A DNA stretch of 64,000 nucleotides from Burkholderia cepacia (GTDB lineage: Bacteria > Pseudomonadota > Gammaproteobacteria > Burkholderiales > Burkholderiaceae), in NCBI RefSeq assembly GCF_001039005.1, contig NZ_LDWR01000029.1, positions 1 to 64,000 on the forward strand, given 5' to 3'. Below, piece after piece: positions 53,575-62,529 of the stretch. Each line of letters starts with the position of its first letter. Within the stretch, counting starts at the first letter, position 1. A model generated the notes under the pieces. It had not been told where the DNA came from. It ran no database searches and worked only from the letters and a program-made list of their open reading frames with translations. The translations under genes were made by a program, and so were the position numbers.

Positions 53575-54399
53575 CTAGTGACTACGGTCTTCCAGCGGCG
53601 CTTCTTCGGTCACGCACCACGCGAACAGCCCGGCCCGGTTCGGGACACCGAGTTTCGCGAGCGCGCGCCCGAGATAGGTGCGCACGCTGCTCGGCTTCAG
53701 CGCGAGCGTGTCGGCGATCTGCGGGACGGGTTGGCCCTGCAGCACGGCGCGGCACACGAGCCGTTCGCGCTGCGACAGCGCTGCACCGCTGGCCGACAGC
53801 CGCTGTTCGAACCGCTGCAGCAGCGCGCCATCGTCGGAACGCGGCGTCAGGCGCGCGAGCCGCGCATGCTGGATCAGGAGCGGCAGCACGAAATCGCCGA
53901 GCTGCCGCAGCAGCGCCAGTTCGGCCAGCGTGTACGACGGCTGGCCGCGCCGGCGGAACAGCGAGAACGCATAGACGTAGTCGCGCTCGCTGCCGAGCAG
54001 CGTGCAGTCTTCGCCGAGCTCGCCGAGCGCGAATTGGCGGCCGTACTCGGTCGCCGTGTCGACTTCCTCGTTGCACGAGAACACGAGCTGCGAATCGGTG
54101 GTGCGCTCGATATGCGGGAGCAGCGTGTCGGTGCGCCACTCGCCCTGTGTATACAGATCGAGCGCATGGCGCGTGCCGTCGGGGTCGTCGCCGCCGGCGA
54201 AGAACAGCACGTCGACGCCGTCGACCGATTTCGACGGCGCGTCGCGCCGGTAACGCGTCGCGACGCTGTAATGGGACTGCGGGTCGACGGTTTCGCGCAG
54301 CCACGCCCAAAGCCGGGCGGGAAACTGCGGACTGCCGAGGCTGGCGATCAGGTCGCCGGCGTTGCTCAGGGAAATGTGGGCGGGGCTCATCGTTGACAC
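53575..54399 (-). CDS. LuxR-family transcriptional regulator
   Basis: 274-aa protein with a C-terminal GerE-type HTH (about residues 205-265): LSQRERLVCRAVLQGQPVPQIADTLALKPSSVRTYLGRALAKLGVPNRAGLF. The N-terminal 200 residues show no autoinducer-binding signature (the conserved W/Y/D set is not evident) and no receiver domain, so it is not a typical quorum-sensing receptor. It follows the amidohydrolase promoter region on the same strand and may regulate it. The start could be at the third codon downstream, MSPAHIS. Confidence 0.85.
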   Translation of the reverse strand: MSTMSPAHISLSNAGDLIASLGSPQFPARLWAWLRETVDPQSHYSVATRYRRDAPSKSVDGVDVLFFAGGDDPDGTRHALDLYTQGEWRTDTLLPHIERTTDSQLVFSCNEEVDTATEYGRQFALGELGEDCTLLGSERDYVYAFSLFRRRGQPSYTLAELALLRQLGDFVLPLLIQHARLARLTPRSDDGALLQRFEQRLSASGAALSQRERLVCRAVLQGQPVPQIADTLALKPSSVRTYLGRALAKLGVPNRAGLFAWCVTEEAPLEDRSH

Positions 54400-54619
54400 C
54401 GTCTTCGCGAACGGCCGCGTGTGCCGGCCGTGCTTCGTGTGCGGCCGCGCGCTGGCGGGGCGGCGGCCGGCGGTGCGGTCAGGCGAGACGGAGGCCGGTG
54501 CGGCGGCGATGCTCGATTGTAGGGGAGTTCGCCGGCGCGGGGCAGCCGCACCTGGCCGGTGCGGCTGCCGGATCTGCCGTCAACAGGCGGCGCGCTTCGT
54601 CGCGCACCGGCCCCGCGTG

Positions 54620-55096
54620 TCAGAACATCGTGTTCTTGTTCGCGGCTGTTTCGGGCACCGGCTGGATCACGTCCCAATGCTCGACGATCTTGCCGTCCTT
54701 CACGCGGAAGATGTCGACGACTGCTTCGCCGCGATCGCCCGGACGCTCGGTCGCATGCACGTGCAGGTAGACGAGGTCGCCGTCGGTCGCGCTGCGGACG
54801 ATGCGTGCGCGCGATGCGGGGTTCTTCTGGAAGGCGCCGACGAAGTACGACACGAACGGCTTCTTGCCGTCGGGCACGTGCGGGTTGTGCTGCTTGTAGT
54901 CGTCCGCGACGACGGCGGCGGCCTGGATTGCTTCGTGCTTGTTGAAGAAGCGGTCGTAGAACGTCAGCACGAGCTGGCGGTTCGCTTCCTCGGCGGCGAG
55001 GTCGCGCGGGGCCGGGCCGGCGGCCAGCGCGGCGGCCGATGCGGCCAGCAGGACGAATGCGGCTACGGCGCGAACGGGGGAGCGGAGCGATGACAT
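54620..55096 (-). CDS. Secreted SnoaL/NTF2-like protein
   Basis: 158-aa protein with a signal peptide (MSSLRSPVRAVAAFVLLAAS, cleavage after ALA-AG near residue 26). The mature domain has the NTF2-like fold pattern: NRQLVLTFYDRFFNKHEAIQAAAVVADDYKQHNPHVPDGK, then DGDLVYLHVHA and VVDIFRVKDGKIVEHWDVIQPVP. These are hallmarks of the SnoaL-like polyketide-cyclase group. Periplasmic role unknown. It is divergent from the HxlR regulator across 333 bp. Confidence 0.87.
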   Translation of the reverse strand: MSSLRSPVRAVAAFVLLAASAAALAAGPAPRDLAAEEANRQLVLTFYDRFFNKHEAIQAAAVVADDYKQHNPHVPDGKKPFVSYFVGAFQKNPASRARIVRSATDGDLVYLHVHATERPGDRGEAVVDIFRVKDGKIVEHWDVIQPVPETAANKNTMF

Positions 55097-55369
55097 GTAG
55101 CGTTTTCCTTGTCTGATGGTTCGTGGGTCGGTGCGCGATGCGCGACCGCGGGTTGCGCCGATCGTGATGATCGGTGAGGCATGCGGGCGTGGCTGCAGGC
55201 ACGCATGCGCCGCAGCGATGCAAAGGGTTCGCCGTGAAGCCCGTGGCGTCGCGGCTACTGGAATCGCGACGCCGCGCGGCATCGTCATGCTTCGTTGAAC
55301 TGGCGAATCCGGGCGGCTGCCGGGCCGATCGAATGGTACAGTTGCCGCGAACCCGTCACAAGAAGTCAC

Positions 55370-55394
55370 CGCGGTGTGAACAGGTCACACCGCG
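55370..55394. promoter_or_regulatory. Operator-like palindrome upstream of the second HxlR gene
   Basis: CGCGGTGTGA-ACAGG-TCACACCGCG has perfect 10-bp arms, ending 35 bp before the hxlR-type start. Additional GTCAC half-sites lie just upstream (near 55355 and 55365). It lies in the divergent region shared with the SnoaL-like gene. Confidence 0.65.
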
Positions 55395-55429
55395 ATGACC
55401 GTGCGTTGCCCGTGAAAGAGAATCCCGCC

Positions 55430-55816
55430 ATGCCGTTGCCGTCCGCCGACGAAACCGTCGAACTCGATCAGCCGTGCCCGATCCGCGATGTGCTCGACCG
55501 CATCGGCGACCAGTGGAGCCTGCTCGTGCTCGAAGCGCTGTCCGGCGGAACGATGCGCTTCAACGAACTCGGCCGCGCGATCGGCGATGTGTCGAACCAG
55601 ATGCTGTCGCGTACGCTCAAGCGGCTCGAGCAGGACGGCTTCGTCAGCCGCACGCTGTTCGCCGAAGTGCCGCCGCGCGTCGAATATGCGCTGACCGACC
55701 TCGGGCGTTCGTTCCTGACGCCGATGCAGGCGATGATCCAGTGGGCCGACGAACATCATCGCGCGATCTGCGCGGCGCGCCGTCGTGCGCGGGAGTCGGA
55801 GGGCGGCGGGCGCTGA
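55430..55816 (+). CDS. HxlR-family transcriptional regulator
   Basis: 128-aa regulator. CPIRDVLDRIGDQWSLLVLEALSGGTMRFNEL opens with the conserved N-terminal Cys (residue 16) that HxlR-family electrophile sensors use, followed by the recognition helix SNQMLSRTLKRLEQDGFVSR and wing. The start MPLPSADETVE at 55430 is preferred. It is divergent from the SnoaL-like gene, and a 25-bp perfect palindrome sits just upstream; both suggest local, probably thiol-sensitive, control (inference). Confidence 0.9.
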   Translation: MPLPSADETVELDQPCPIRDVLDRIGDQWSLLVLEALSGGTMRFNELGRAIGDVSNQMLSRTLKRLEQDGFVSRTLFAEVPPRVEYALTDLGRSFLTPMQAMIQWADEHHRAICAARRRARESEGGGR

Positions 55817-56319
55817 GCGGAACGCGTGCACCGTTTCGTTGATTGGCGGTGTGCCGCAGATGGCGCGCGATGCGACGAGAGATGGCCGGATGCATACGCA
55901 TCGGCATCGCATGATTTCGTTATCCGAAGGGTTTCGTCAGGATCGAAGGCCTGTCGATGCTTTGCCGTGTTGGTCGGACATGCGGCGATGCGCTTGCGAC
56001 GCGACGCCCGGATCGATGGCTTGGCATCGGGGCGAACGAAACATGCAACCCTTTGTTGGCCGGCGTGCGATCAGGGAGCGGCAGGAATCCGGTCGATGCA
56101 GGATTGCGCGCCGGGGATCGGCGGGCATGTTGATTGTCGACGCGTTGCCCGATTGAGGCTTTGGCGTCGGTTTGGGCGGCCGGGATCGTCCCTGAGAAGG
56201 GCAGGCTGCGCAGGATTCGCGCGCACCCGGCCAGGCGCCATGATTCCATGCCCGAACGGCGCGGGTTCGCGAGCGCTGTCAGGCTCCGGACCTTCCATCG
56301 GCCGGAGCCGGCCGACTGC
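55817..56319. other. Intergenic region (503 bp), nothing recognised
   Basis: Slightly lower G+C than the flanks. Short open frames exist but have no ribosome sites, no family resemblance and poor codon bias. I see no hairpin with a T-run. It could be decayed coding DNA. Confidence 0.4.
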
Positions 56320-56691
56320 CTAGCGCCACGAACCGTCGACGTAGACCCACACCTGCCCCTGGCGGCGCCAGTAGCCGGGAACCCACCGACGCCCCGGGCG
56401 CCGTGCGACCCAGCGGCCGGACACCCATATATAGCGGCCGCGCTGCCAGCTCCAGTAACCGTCGGCCCATATATAGCCATGCGGCCGCGGCGGTGGCGGT
56501 CGGCGGTCGTGCCGGGCCGCCGGCGGCCCGAAGCCCGGGCGGTCGGCGTAGGGCGGCCCGCCGGGCACGCGGTTCGGGCCGGACGGCCGGTACACGGGCG
56601 GCGCGGGCTGGGCCGAGGCGGCGCGGAGCCAGCCGCTGCCGACAAAGGCGGCGGTCAATCCGATGGCGCGCAACAACGAGCGTCGATTCAT
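56320..56691 (-). CDS. Secreted WXXGXW/YXWGXW-repeat protein
   Basis: 123-aa protein with an N-terminal signal (MNRRSLLRAIGLTAAFVGSG, cleavage after about ASA). A Pro/Arg-rich linker (residues about 28-70) precedes aromatic repeats: YIWADGYWSWQRGRYIWVSGRWV and RRWVPGYWRRQGQVWVYVDGSW, matching the YXWGXW repeat family common in Burkholderia. Such proteins are exported and of unknown role. The signal has an RR pair but no full Tat consensus. Confidence 0.85.
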   Translation of the reverse strand: MNRRSLLRAIGLTAAFVGSGWLRAASAQPAPPVYRPSGPNRVPGGPPYADRPGFGPPAARHDRRPPPPRPHGYIWADGYWSWQRGRYIWVSGRWVARRPGRRWVPGYWRRQGQVWVYVDGSWR

Positions 56692-57297
56692 GGCGTGTCC
56701 TATTCTGAAATCGGGTTCGCCTTACATTAGCCTGCCGGTCGGCGGGCCGGGTTACGCAGGCGGTTAAGCCTGTTACCGCATGTCACGGTCGATGGCCGGG
56801 CCGGCTGCCGCCGTCGCACGGGGCGTCCGGGCATGCCGCGCGGTAGCGTGACGTCGGCTTCGTCCGACCGACCGGATGTTTATCCTCTGTCCGCCCCGTT
56901 TCAGGAATCCGGAACCCGCCATTCGAGGTCGGATTAGGTAAAAATTGCCGATTTATGGGGTTTGCCCGGAGTGGTTTGTTGTTTCTATGCAACCGTCAAG
57001 ACGATGACACGAAAGAATGGTGCGATGAAAGCCTCCAAAAAGCTGCCGTCAAGAAGCCAAAAACAAACGTTAAAACAAATACTTATAACTCGGCCCCACT
57101 TTCATTATTTCTAGTTCTGGAAAAGCTTATTTCTTTATTCGCGGATCGCGCCCCTAGGGTACACCCCTAAACTCACGGTTCCCAAACGGGCAACTATCCG
57201 GGCGCGGCCAGCAGGACCGATGGCGTTCCCGGGCGGTTGAGACCGTTTATGAAACAAGGTCGCGAGACCTGCCTCTTTTTAGAAGGGAGCTCCACGA
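56692..57297. other. Long A+T-rich intergenic region upstream of the porin (606 bp)
   Basis: This is the most A+T-rich stretch of the window, especially 57000-57150. It probably holds the porin promoter and regulatory sites; around 57152-57170 it contains CCCTAGGGTACACCCCTAA. A 71-codon open frame at 56955-57170 looks spurious. The ribosome site AGAAGGGAG precedes the porin ATG. Confidence 0.5.
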
Positions 57298-58416
57298 ATG
57301 AACAAGACTCTGATCGTTGCAGCAGCTGCAGCATCGTTCGCTACCGTCGCTCACGCGCAAAGCAGCGTCACGCTGTACGGCGTGCTGGACGCAGGCATCA
57401 CCTACCAAAGCAACGTCCAACCGGCACTGGGCCAAGCTGGCAAGTCGCGTTGGTCGATGGGTTCGGGCATTGACCAGAGCCGTTTCGGCCTGCGTGGCTC
57501 GGAAGACCTGGGTGGCGGCCTGAAGGCAATCTTCACGTTGGAAAGCGGCTTCAACATCGGTAACGGCAAGTTCGCGAACGGCAACGGCGGCATGTTCAAC
57601 CGTCAAGCTTTCGTCGGCCTGTCGAGCCAGTACGGCACGGTCACGCTGGGTAAGCAATACGACGCAACGCAAGACTACCTGGCGCCGCTGACGGCAACGG
57701 GCTCGTGGGGCGGCACGTACTTCGCGCACCCGCTGAACCTTGACCGTCTGAGCACGAACGGCGATGTCGCACAGAACAACACGGTCAAGTTCACGAGCGC
57801 GAACTACGCTGGCCTGCAATTCGGCGGCACGTACTCGTTCTCGAACAACACGAACTTCGGCAACAACCGTGCGTACAGCGCGGGTGCTGCATACCAGTTC
57901 CAAGGTCTGAAGCTGGCTGCTGCATACTCGCAAGCGAACCTGGGTGACGGTACGAACGCAAACGGCGCAACGTCGTCGGCGATCGGTGGCATCGCTAGCC
58001 AAGGCCGCGTCCGCACGTACGGTGCTGCTGCTGGTTATGCATTCGGTCCGGCACAAGTCGGCGCGGCATGGACGCAAGCGCGTCTCGACAACAATGCAGT
58101 CGGTAGCCTGGGCTCGGTGCGCACCGACAACTACGAAGTCAACGCAAAGTACAACCTGACGCCGGCTCTCGGCCTGGGTGCTGCTTACACGTACACGAAC
58201 GCGAAGATCAACAACGGCAGCACGCACTGGAACCAGTTCGGTCTGCAAGCTGACTACGCACTGTCGAAGCGCACGGACGTCTACGCACAAGCTGTGTACC
58301 AGCGTGCAGCGAAGAACGGCATCGGCGCATCGATCTACAACGGCGACAACTCGGTTCTGCCGAGCTCGTCGATCAACCAAACCGCAGCAACGGTTGGTCT
58401 GCGTCACCGCTTCTAA
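57298..58416 (+). CDS. Gram-negative general porin (OpcP/Omp38-like)
   Basis: 372-aa outer-membrane trimeric porin. Signal peptide MNKTLIVAAAAASFATVAHA; mature start QSSVTLYGVLDAGITYQSN is the standard betaproteobacterial porin opening. The last residue is Phe (LRHRF), required for BAM insertion. GSRFGLRGSEDLGGGLKAIF-like text (SRFGLRGSEDLGGG) is the typical second strand pair. Codon use differs from neighbours (frequent CAA, GCA, GGT and GCT, few rare GC-rich synonyms), which fits a very highly expressed gene. A strong terminator follows. Confidence 0.95.
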   Translation: MNKTLIVAAAAASFATVAHAQSSVTLYGVLDAGITYQSNVQPALGQAGKSRWSMGSGIDQSRFGLRGSEDLGGGLKAIFTLESGFNIGNGKFANGNGGMFNRQAFVGLSSQYGTVTLGKQYDATQDYLAPLTATGSWGGTYFAHPLNLDRLSTNGDVAQNNTVKFTSANYAGLQFGGTYSFSNNTNFGNNRAYSAGAAYQFQGLKLAAAYSQANLGDGTNANGATSSAIGGIASQGRVRTYGAAAGYAFGPAQVGAAWTQARLDNNAVGSLGSVRTDNYEVNAKYNLTPALGLGAAYTYTNAKINNGSTHWNQFGLQADYALSKRTDVYAQAVYQRAAKNGIGASIYNGDNSVLPSSSINQTAATVGLRHRF

Positions 58417-58453
58417 GCGTGACGGCGGGGTAACCCGCTTCGCAGCATCGAAA

Positions 58454-58479
58454 AAGGCGCCTTCGGGCGCCTTTTTTTT
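58454..58479 (+). terminator. Rho-independent terminator of the porin gene
   Basis: Stem AAGGCGCC (58454-58461), tetraloop TTCG, then GGCGCCTT (58466-58473) and a T-run to 58479. It lies 38 bp after the porin stop. Confidence 0.92.
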
Positions 58480-58522
58480 CGTCAGCAGCATGCGATGACG
58501 ACAAGCCGGATCGTCCGGACGC

Positions 58523-58552
58523 AAAAAAGCGAGGCCTGTGCCTCGCTTTTTT
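58523..58552. terminator. Bidirectional terminator between porin and rnk
   Basis: A-run plus stem GCGAGGC (to 58535), loop CTGT, GCCTCGC and T-run to 58552. The symmetric A and T tracts allow termination in both directions; it mainly serves rnk, whose stop is at 58596. Confidence 0.88.
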
Positions 58553-58595
58553 CGTTCTGCGCCCGGTGCGGCGCGGTGCTGGCCCGCCGGCGGCG

Positions 58596-58994
58596 TCAGC
58601 GCGTGTATTCGCCGTTGGCTTCCGGCTGGAACACGATCGCGGCGACCTTCATCAGCTTTTCGGCGCCGCTCGGCTGCATCACCTTGACCATCTGGCCGCG
58701 TTGCGTACCCAGCAGTGCCATGCCGACAGGCGAGAACACGTTCAGGCGGCCGAGTTCAAGATTGGCGGCGTCCGGATAAACAATCGTCCAGGTGGCCTGT
58801 TCCTGGGTCGCTTCGTCGAGCAGCGTGATCTGCGAGTTCATCGTGACGACGTTTGCCTTGATGGTGTCGGGCTCAACGATGTCGGCGCGCTCGAGCAGCG
58901 TGTCGAGCATCGTCTGGAAGCGCGGGTTGTGTTCGGCGTGCTTCTCGAGGCGAGCGACGTCGAGTTCGGTCAACTGGTAAAGGCGTTGTTTCAT
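58596..58994 (-). CDS. rnk: Nucleoside diphosphate kinase regulator Rnk (GreA/GreB fold)
   Basis: 132-aa protein. The N-terminal short helical region (MKQRLYQLTELDVARLEKHA) precedes a GreA/GreB-type C-terminal FKBP-like domain: ITLLDEATQEQATWTIVYPDAANLELGRLNVFSPVGMALLGTQRG. Rnk binds RNA polymerase but lacks the long coiled coil needed for cleavage; it influences nucleotide pools in Pseudomonas and E. coli. A bidirectional terminator lies beyond its 3' end. Confidence 0.9.
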   Translation of the reverse strand: MKQRLYQLTELDVARLEKHAEHNPRFQTMLDTLLERADIVEPDTIKANVVTMNSQITLLDEATQEQATWTIVYPDAANLELGRLNVFSPVGMALLGTQRGQMVKVMQPSGAEKLMKVAAIVFQPEANGEYTR

Positions 58995-59506
58995 GGAAGT
59001 TCTCCAAATGATCGGCAGGGGCAGGCGTGGCGTGCCTATGAGGATCGCCCGGAGCCTGTCTGACCTGGCTCCGGGAGGAGACCGAACCGTCAGATCAGGC
59101 GCCGGGCAGGGGCGAGCGGCACCTGGGCCGTGCGTCGAGCGAGAGGATGCGCCGGATGGCCGGCGTGCGCGCGCACGCCGGCCGGGCCGGACGGCGAAAC
59201 CGAAAAGGGCGTGTGCGCGTACATGGTGGATGGAATATCGACAGGCGAATATAAGCTTACGATTCTACAACACAACCTTCCGGACATGTGACCTGCCTGT
59301 TGGCGTTTCGTCAGCGATTGTTGTGTAGATGAAGTAAGTGAGAGGGGCTCGGTCCAGAAACAGTGGGCAATTTTTGTCAAAATCGCAACGCTGTATGTTC
59401 AAACTAAGGGTTTCCCCTCGGAGTGACGAGCACTACACTGGATTCATTCGCTTCAGACAGTCCTGCCGAGGCGACGTCAAAAGAGAACATATTCCGGAGG
59501 TAAATC
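58995..59506. other. Intergenic region between rnk and the DUF4148 gene (512 bp)
   Basis: No supported gene. The right half (59230-59460) is A+T-rich and probably contains promoters. GGGTTTCCC at 59409-59417 is close to GGGTTTTCCC in the candidate sRNA promoter (62599-62608, minus strand). Imperfect inverted halves (CTACAACACAA near 59265 and TTGTTGTGTAG near 59318) are noted without interpretation. Confidence 0.4.
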
Positions 59507-59836
59507 ATGAAGTCGATCATCTACGCAGCCATCGCCGCATCCGTCCTTGCCGCTCCGATCGCATCGTTTGCGCAGTCCGAACAGGGGCTGACGCGCGATC
59601 AGGTCAAGGCCGAACTCGTGCAACTCGAACAGAATGGCTACAAGCCGCTGGCGAGCGATTCGCAATACCCGAACAACATCCAGGCCGCCGAACAACGGAT
59701 CCAGCCGAATCAGCCGATGCTCGCGCAGGCCGATACGAGCGGCTACGGTGCCGTGGCGACGGGTGCCGGCCAAGCAGGCCGTCGCATGACGCGGGAAGCA
59801 CCGAACCCCGTGAACTCGGTCTATTTCGGTAACTGA
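59507..59836 (+). CDS. DUF4148 secreted protein
   Basis: 109-aa protein of the DUF4148 family, very common in Burkholderia. Signal peptide MKSIIYAAIAASVLAAPIAS with cleavage after FA-Q. The conserved element LTRDQVKAELVQLEQNGYKP follows immediately. The rest is Gln/Pro-rich and probably unstructured. It is likely periplasmic and of unknown role. Its ribosome site GGAGG lies 8 bp before ATG. Confidence 0.92.
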   Translation: MKSIIYAAIAASVLAAPIASFAQSEQGLTRDQVKAELVQLEQNGYKPLASDSQYPNNIQAAEQRIQPNQPMLAQADTSGYGAVATGAGQAGRRMTREAPNPVNSVYFGN

Positions 59837-59948
59837 ACGTCCCCGGATCTGCCCGAGCGCACCAGTTAATTGACGAGACGCGCGCCAGCCGCGCGCGTCG
59901 TTCGCCCGCAGGAGCAGAACCTCCGTCGCCGCATTCCGGCGGCTTTCC

Positions 59949-59978
59949 GCCCAGACGCTAACGCGTTTGGGCCTTTTT
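59949..59978 (+). terminator. Rho-independent terminator after the DUF4148 gene
   Basis: Stem GCCCAGACGC (59949-59958), loop TAAC, GCGTTTGGGC (59963-59972) with one G-U pair, then C and six T. It stands 113 bp after the DUF4148 stop and just before the convergent CBS gene. Confidence 0.85.
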
Positions 59979-59990
59979 TGCTGGAGCGGG

Positions 59991-60452
59991 TCAGACGGAC
60001 GTGACTGCGGGCGTGCCGTGGATATAGTGTTCGAGCTGGCTGATCGTGAACTGCTGATCGGCAATCACGCTCTTCACGAGGTCGCCGATCGAGATGAGGC
60101 CGATCAGCTTGCCGCCGTCGAGGACGGGCAGGTGGCGCATCCGGTGCTCGGTCATCAACGCCATGCACTCGTCGGTGGATTGCGACGGTTCGACGTAGCG
60201 CACCTTCGCCGTCATGATTTCCTCGACGCGGGTGGCTTTCGACGAACGGTCCTGCAGGACGACCTTGCGCGCGTAGTCGCGCTCGGTGACGATGCCCGCG
60301 ATGTCGTCGCCGTCGACGACCAGGAGCGCGCCGATTCCCTTCTCCGCCATCAGCTTGATGGCGTCGTAGACGTAATCGGTTTTCTTGACGGTGTAGATGG
60401 TGCGGCCCGAATCCGGCTTGGCCTTGAGAATCTGCGCGACAGTCGTGCTCAT
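59991..60452 (-). CDS. CBS-domain pair protein
   Basis: 153-aa protein made of two CBS motifs: residues about 18-65 (VYDAIKLMAEKGIGALLVVDGDDIAGIVTERDYARKV) and about 82-135 (MALMTEHRMRHLPVLDGGKLIGLISIGDLVKSVI). CBS pairs bind adenosyl nucleotides (AMP, ATP, SAM) and regulate enzymes; stand-alone versions are widespread with mostly unknown partners. The ERDYARK and SIGDLVK termini of each repeat are the usual ligand-binding positions. Confidence 0.9.
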   Translation of the reverse strand: MSTTVAQILKAKPDSGRTIYTVKKTDYVYDAIKLMAEKGIGALLVVDGDDIAGIVTERDYARKVVLQDRSSKATRVEEIMTAKVRYVEPSQSTDECMALMTEHRMRHLPVLDGGKLIGLISIGDLVKSVIADQQFTISQLEHYIHGTPAVTSV

Positions 60453-60620
60453 TCGCTTTCTCCGTGTGCAGGTCGATGCGAGGCGTGCTGCGTGTCACCC
60501 GATGAGCCCAGTATAGCCGGGCGGGCGGCGGCAGTCGCGTGACGTTTCCAGATTAGCGGTAAACTCCGGTCACGCACTATCCACACAACTCCTACATTCC
60601 TGAACGTTTCGATTGAATTC

Positions 60621-61271
60621 ATGATGTCTTCGCGTCCCCAATCGCCCACGCCGGGCAATGGCCAGGCCGACGAGTGCGTGACGCTCGTCGCCACGGCGTC
60701 GCTGCCCACGCGCTACGGCACGTTCACGTCATACGCGTTCCGCGTATCGGGCAGCGATGCCGAACATCTCGCGCTCGTGATGGGCGACGTGGCCGGCGAG
60801 CAGTCCGTGCTGACGCGGCTGCATTCCGAATGCCTGACCGGCGACGTGTTCGGCTCGTACCGCTGCGATTGCGGCGAACAGCTCGATCTCGCGTTGCGCT
60901 ACATCGCGGCAGAAGACCGCGGCGTGCTGCTGTATCTGCGCGGCCATGAGGGTCGCGGGATCGGCCTGAGCAACAAGATCCGCGCGTACGCGCTGCAGGA
61001 GCAGGGGCGCGACACGGTCGAGGCGAACCTCGACCTCGGCCTGCCCGACGACGCCCGCGAATACGACTCGGCCGCCGCGATCCTCAGGATCCTCGGCGTG
61101 ACGTCGGTGCGGCTGATGAGCAACAACCCGGAGAAGTTCGATACGCTCGCGAAGCACGGCATTCCTGTCTGTGAGCGCGTGGCGCTTGCAGTGCCGGTGC
61201 GTGAGGAAAACGAGCGTTATATCCGCACGAAGCAGATGAAGTTTGGGCACTACTTCGAAGAAAACGAGTAA
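60621..61271 (+). CDS. ribA: GTP cyclohydrolase II (riboflavin synthesis)
   Basis: 216-aa enzyme that converts GTP to diaminohydroxyribosylaminopyrimidine phosphate, formate and pyrophosphate, the first step to riboflavin. The zinc ligands are C71, C82 and C84 (HSECLTGDVFGSYRCDCG). RGHEGRGIGLSNKIRAYALQ is the GTP-binding/catalytic stretch and LMSNNPEK the guanine-recognition region. It is the stand-alone RibA form, not fused to RibB. No other rib gene adjoins. A good terminator follows. Confidence 0.95.
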   Translation: MMSSRPQSPTPGNGQADECVTLVATASLPTRYGTFTSYAFRVSGSDAEHLALVMGDVAGEQSVLTRLHSECLTGDVFGSYRCDCGEQLDLALRYIAAEDRGVLLYLRGHEGRGIGLSNKIRAYALQEQGRDTVEANLDLGLPDDAREYDSAAAILRILGVTSVRLMSNNPEKFDTLAKHGIPVCERVALAVPVREENERYIRTKQMKFGHYFEENE

Positions 61272-61277
61272 CCGCAG

Positions 61278-61300
61278 CGGGCGCCCAGGCGCCCGTTTTT
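61278..61300 (+). terminator. Rho-independent terminator of ribA
   Basis: Stem CGGGCGC (61278-61284), loop CCAG, GCGCCCG (61289-61295) and five T. It begins 7 bp after the ribA stop. Confidence 0.9.
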
Positions 61301-61422
61301 CGCTACTTGCTCCTCCGATCGCCGCCTCCCGAGGCGGCGATCGCGTATTTTCCCTTCATCCGTTCGCAGCCGGGTTCGTGACGTTGCCCGCGTTGCGTCG
61401 CCGTCCGTCGTCGGGATCACCC

Positions 61423-61989
61423 ATGACCACGCCAACGAAGATCGAAACCGAACGTCTGACACTGCGTCGCTGGCGACCGTCGGACGCGGGTGCGCTTTCG
61501 GCGATGCATGCGCATCCGGACGTCACGACGTGGCTCGCACGCGGCCCGATGTCCGTCGATGAAGCGAGCGACTTCATCGCGCGCTTCGAAGCGCATTTCG
61601 ATGAGCACGGGTTCGGTCCGTGGGTGGTCGAGCGTCGCGCCGATGCGATGCTGATCGGGCTTTGCGGCCTGTCGCACGAAGCGCGCGCAACGCATCCGAT
61701 GGCGCCATGCGTCGAGGTTATGTGGCGGCAGGCGCGCCACGCATGGGGGCGCGGCTACGTTGCGGAAGCAGCGGCCGCAGCACTGGCCGACGGATTCGAC
61801 CGGATCGGACTCGGTGAAATCCTTGCGTGGACGGCCGACACCAACCTGCGATCGCAGCACGTGATGCAGCGGCTCGGCATGCAGCGTCAGCCCGCGCGCG
61901 ATTTCGATCATCCCGCGTTGCCGGAAGGGCATGCGCTGCGGCGGCACGTCGTATATGTCGCGCGCCCCGGCGGCTACGCCGGCGCTTGA
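61423..61989 (+). CDS. GNAT-family acetyltransferase, RimJ/RimL type
   Basis: 188-aa acetyltransferase: IETERLTLRRWRPSDAGALSAMHAHPDV is the characteristic RimJ/RimL start. Acetyl-CoA motif A reads HAWGRGYVAEAAAAALADGF (about residues 105-124) and ILAWTADTNLRSQHVMQRLGM follows. It acts on an unknown amine or protein N-terminus. The start at 61423 is chosen because family members begin directly before TERL. Confidence 0.88.
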   Translation: MTTPTKIETERLTLRRWRPSDAGALSAMHAHPDVTTWLARGPMSVDEASDFIARFEAHFDEHGFGPWVVERRADAMLIGLCGLSHEARATHPMAPCVEVMWRQARHAWGRGYVAEAAAAALADGFDRIGLGEILAWTADTNLRSQHVMQRLGMQRQPARDFDHPALPEGHALRRHVVYVARPGGYAGA

Positions 61990-62010
61990 CGACTCACGCG
62001 CGTCTGCCTG

Positions 62011-62397
62011 TCAGCGCCATGTGCCGTTCTGCAGCACGATCCGGTAGCCGTCGGCATCCTCGAAGGTCTGGCCTGATATCTCCCAGTACGGATTGAACGA
62101 CGTCACCGGCATGAAGCCGTGTGCGGCCGCGCGCTCGCATGCGGCTTCCCATTCCGGGCGATCGGGCAGGTAGAACACGATCAGGTCCTCGGGTGTCGGG
62201 GACGGTGCGATCGGGTGGTCTGGACAGTGCGTGAATTCGAAGTGGTAGTCGAGACCTTCGCGTCCAAGCATCACGCCGGAGAAGCCATCGTGATCTTCGA
62301 AGCGCGCGAGCACCGACAAGTCGAGGGCGTCGCGATACATGCGCTCGGTTCTGGCGAGGTTGCCGACCGGGCGGGCAATGCGCAGATGTGCGTGCAA
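62011..62397 (-). CDS. VOC-family protein (glyoxalase/bleomycin-resistance fold)
   Basis: 128-aa protein: HAHLRIARPVGNLARTERMYRDALDLSVLARFEDHDGFSGVMLG then YHFEFTHC and FEDADGYRIVLQNG, two VOC modules. No ATG suits; TTG at 62397 (LHAHLRIARP) is proposed because CGAGG precedes it at 5 bp and homologues begin at this point. The function is unknown. Convergent with the GNAT gene. Confidence 0.8.
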   Translation of the reverse strand: MHAHLRIARPVGNLARTERMYRDALDLSVLARFEDHDGFSGVMLGREGLDYHFEFTHCPDHPIAPSPTPEDLIVFYLPDRPEWEAACERAAAHGFMPVTSFNPYWEISGQTFEDADGYRIVLQNGTWR

Positions 62398-62529
62398 GAT
62401 GGCCTCGGGGGAGCGTGGCGGACTCGCCGATGATAATCCGGCCGATCGAGATCGTGGCGCGCCGGAATGCTCAAGCAGGCAGGCGGCGAAGGAGGAGGGT
62501 GGTATGGCCCCGCAATCCGCGCAGGCAAT

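Noticed and set aside
56955..57170. Small 71-codon open frame in the porin upstream region
   Set aside because: No ribosome site, unusual Lys/Asn-rich composition from A+T-rich control DNA, no resemblance to known proteins.
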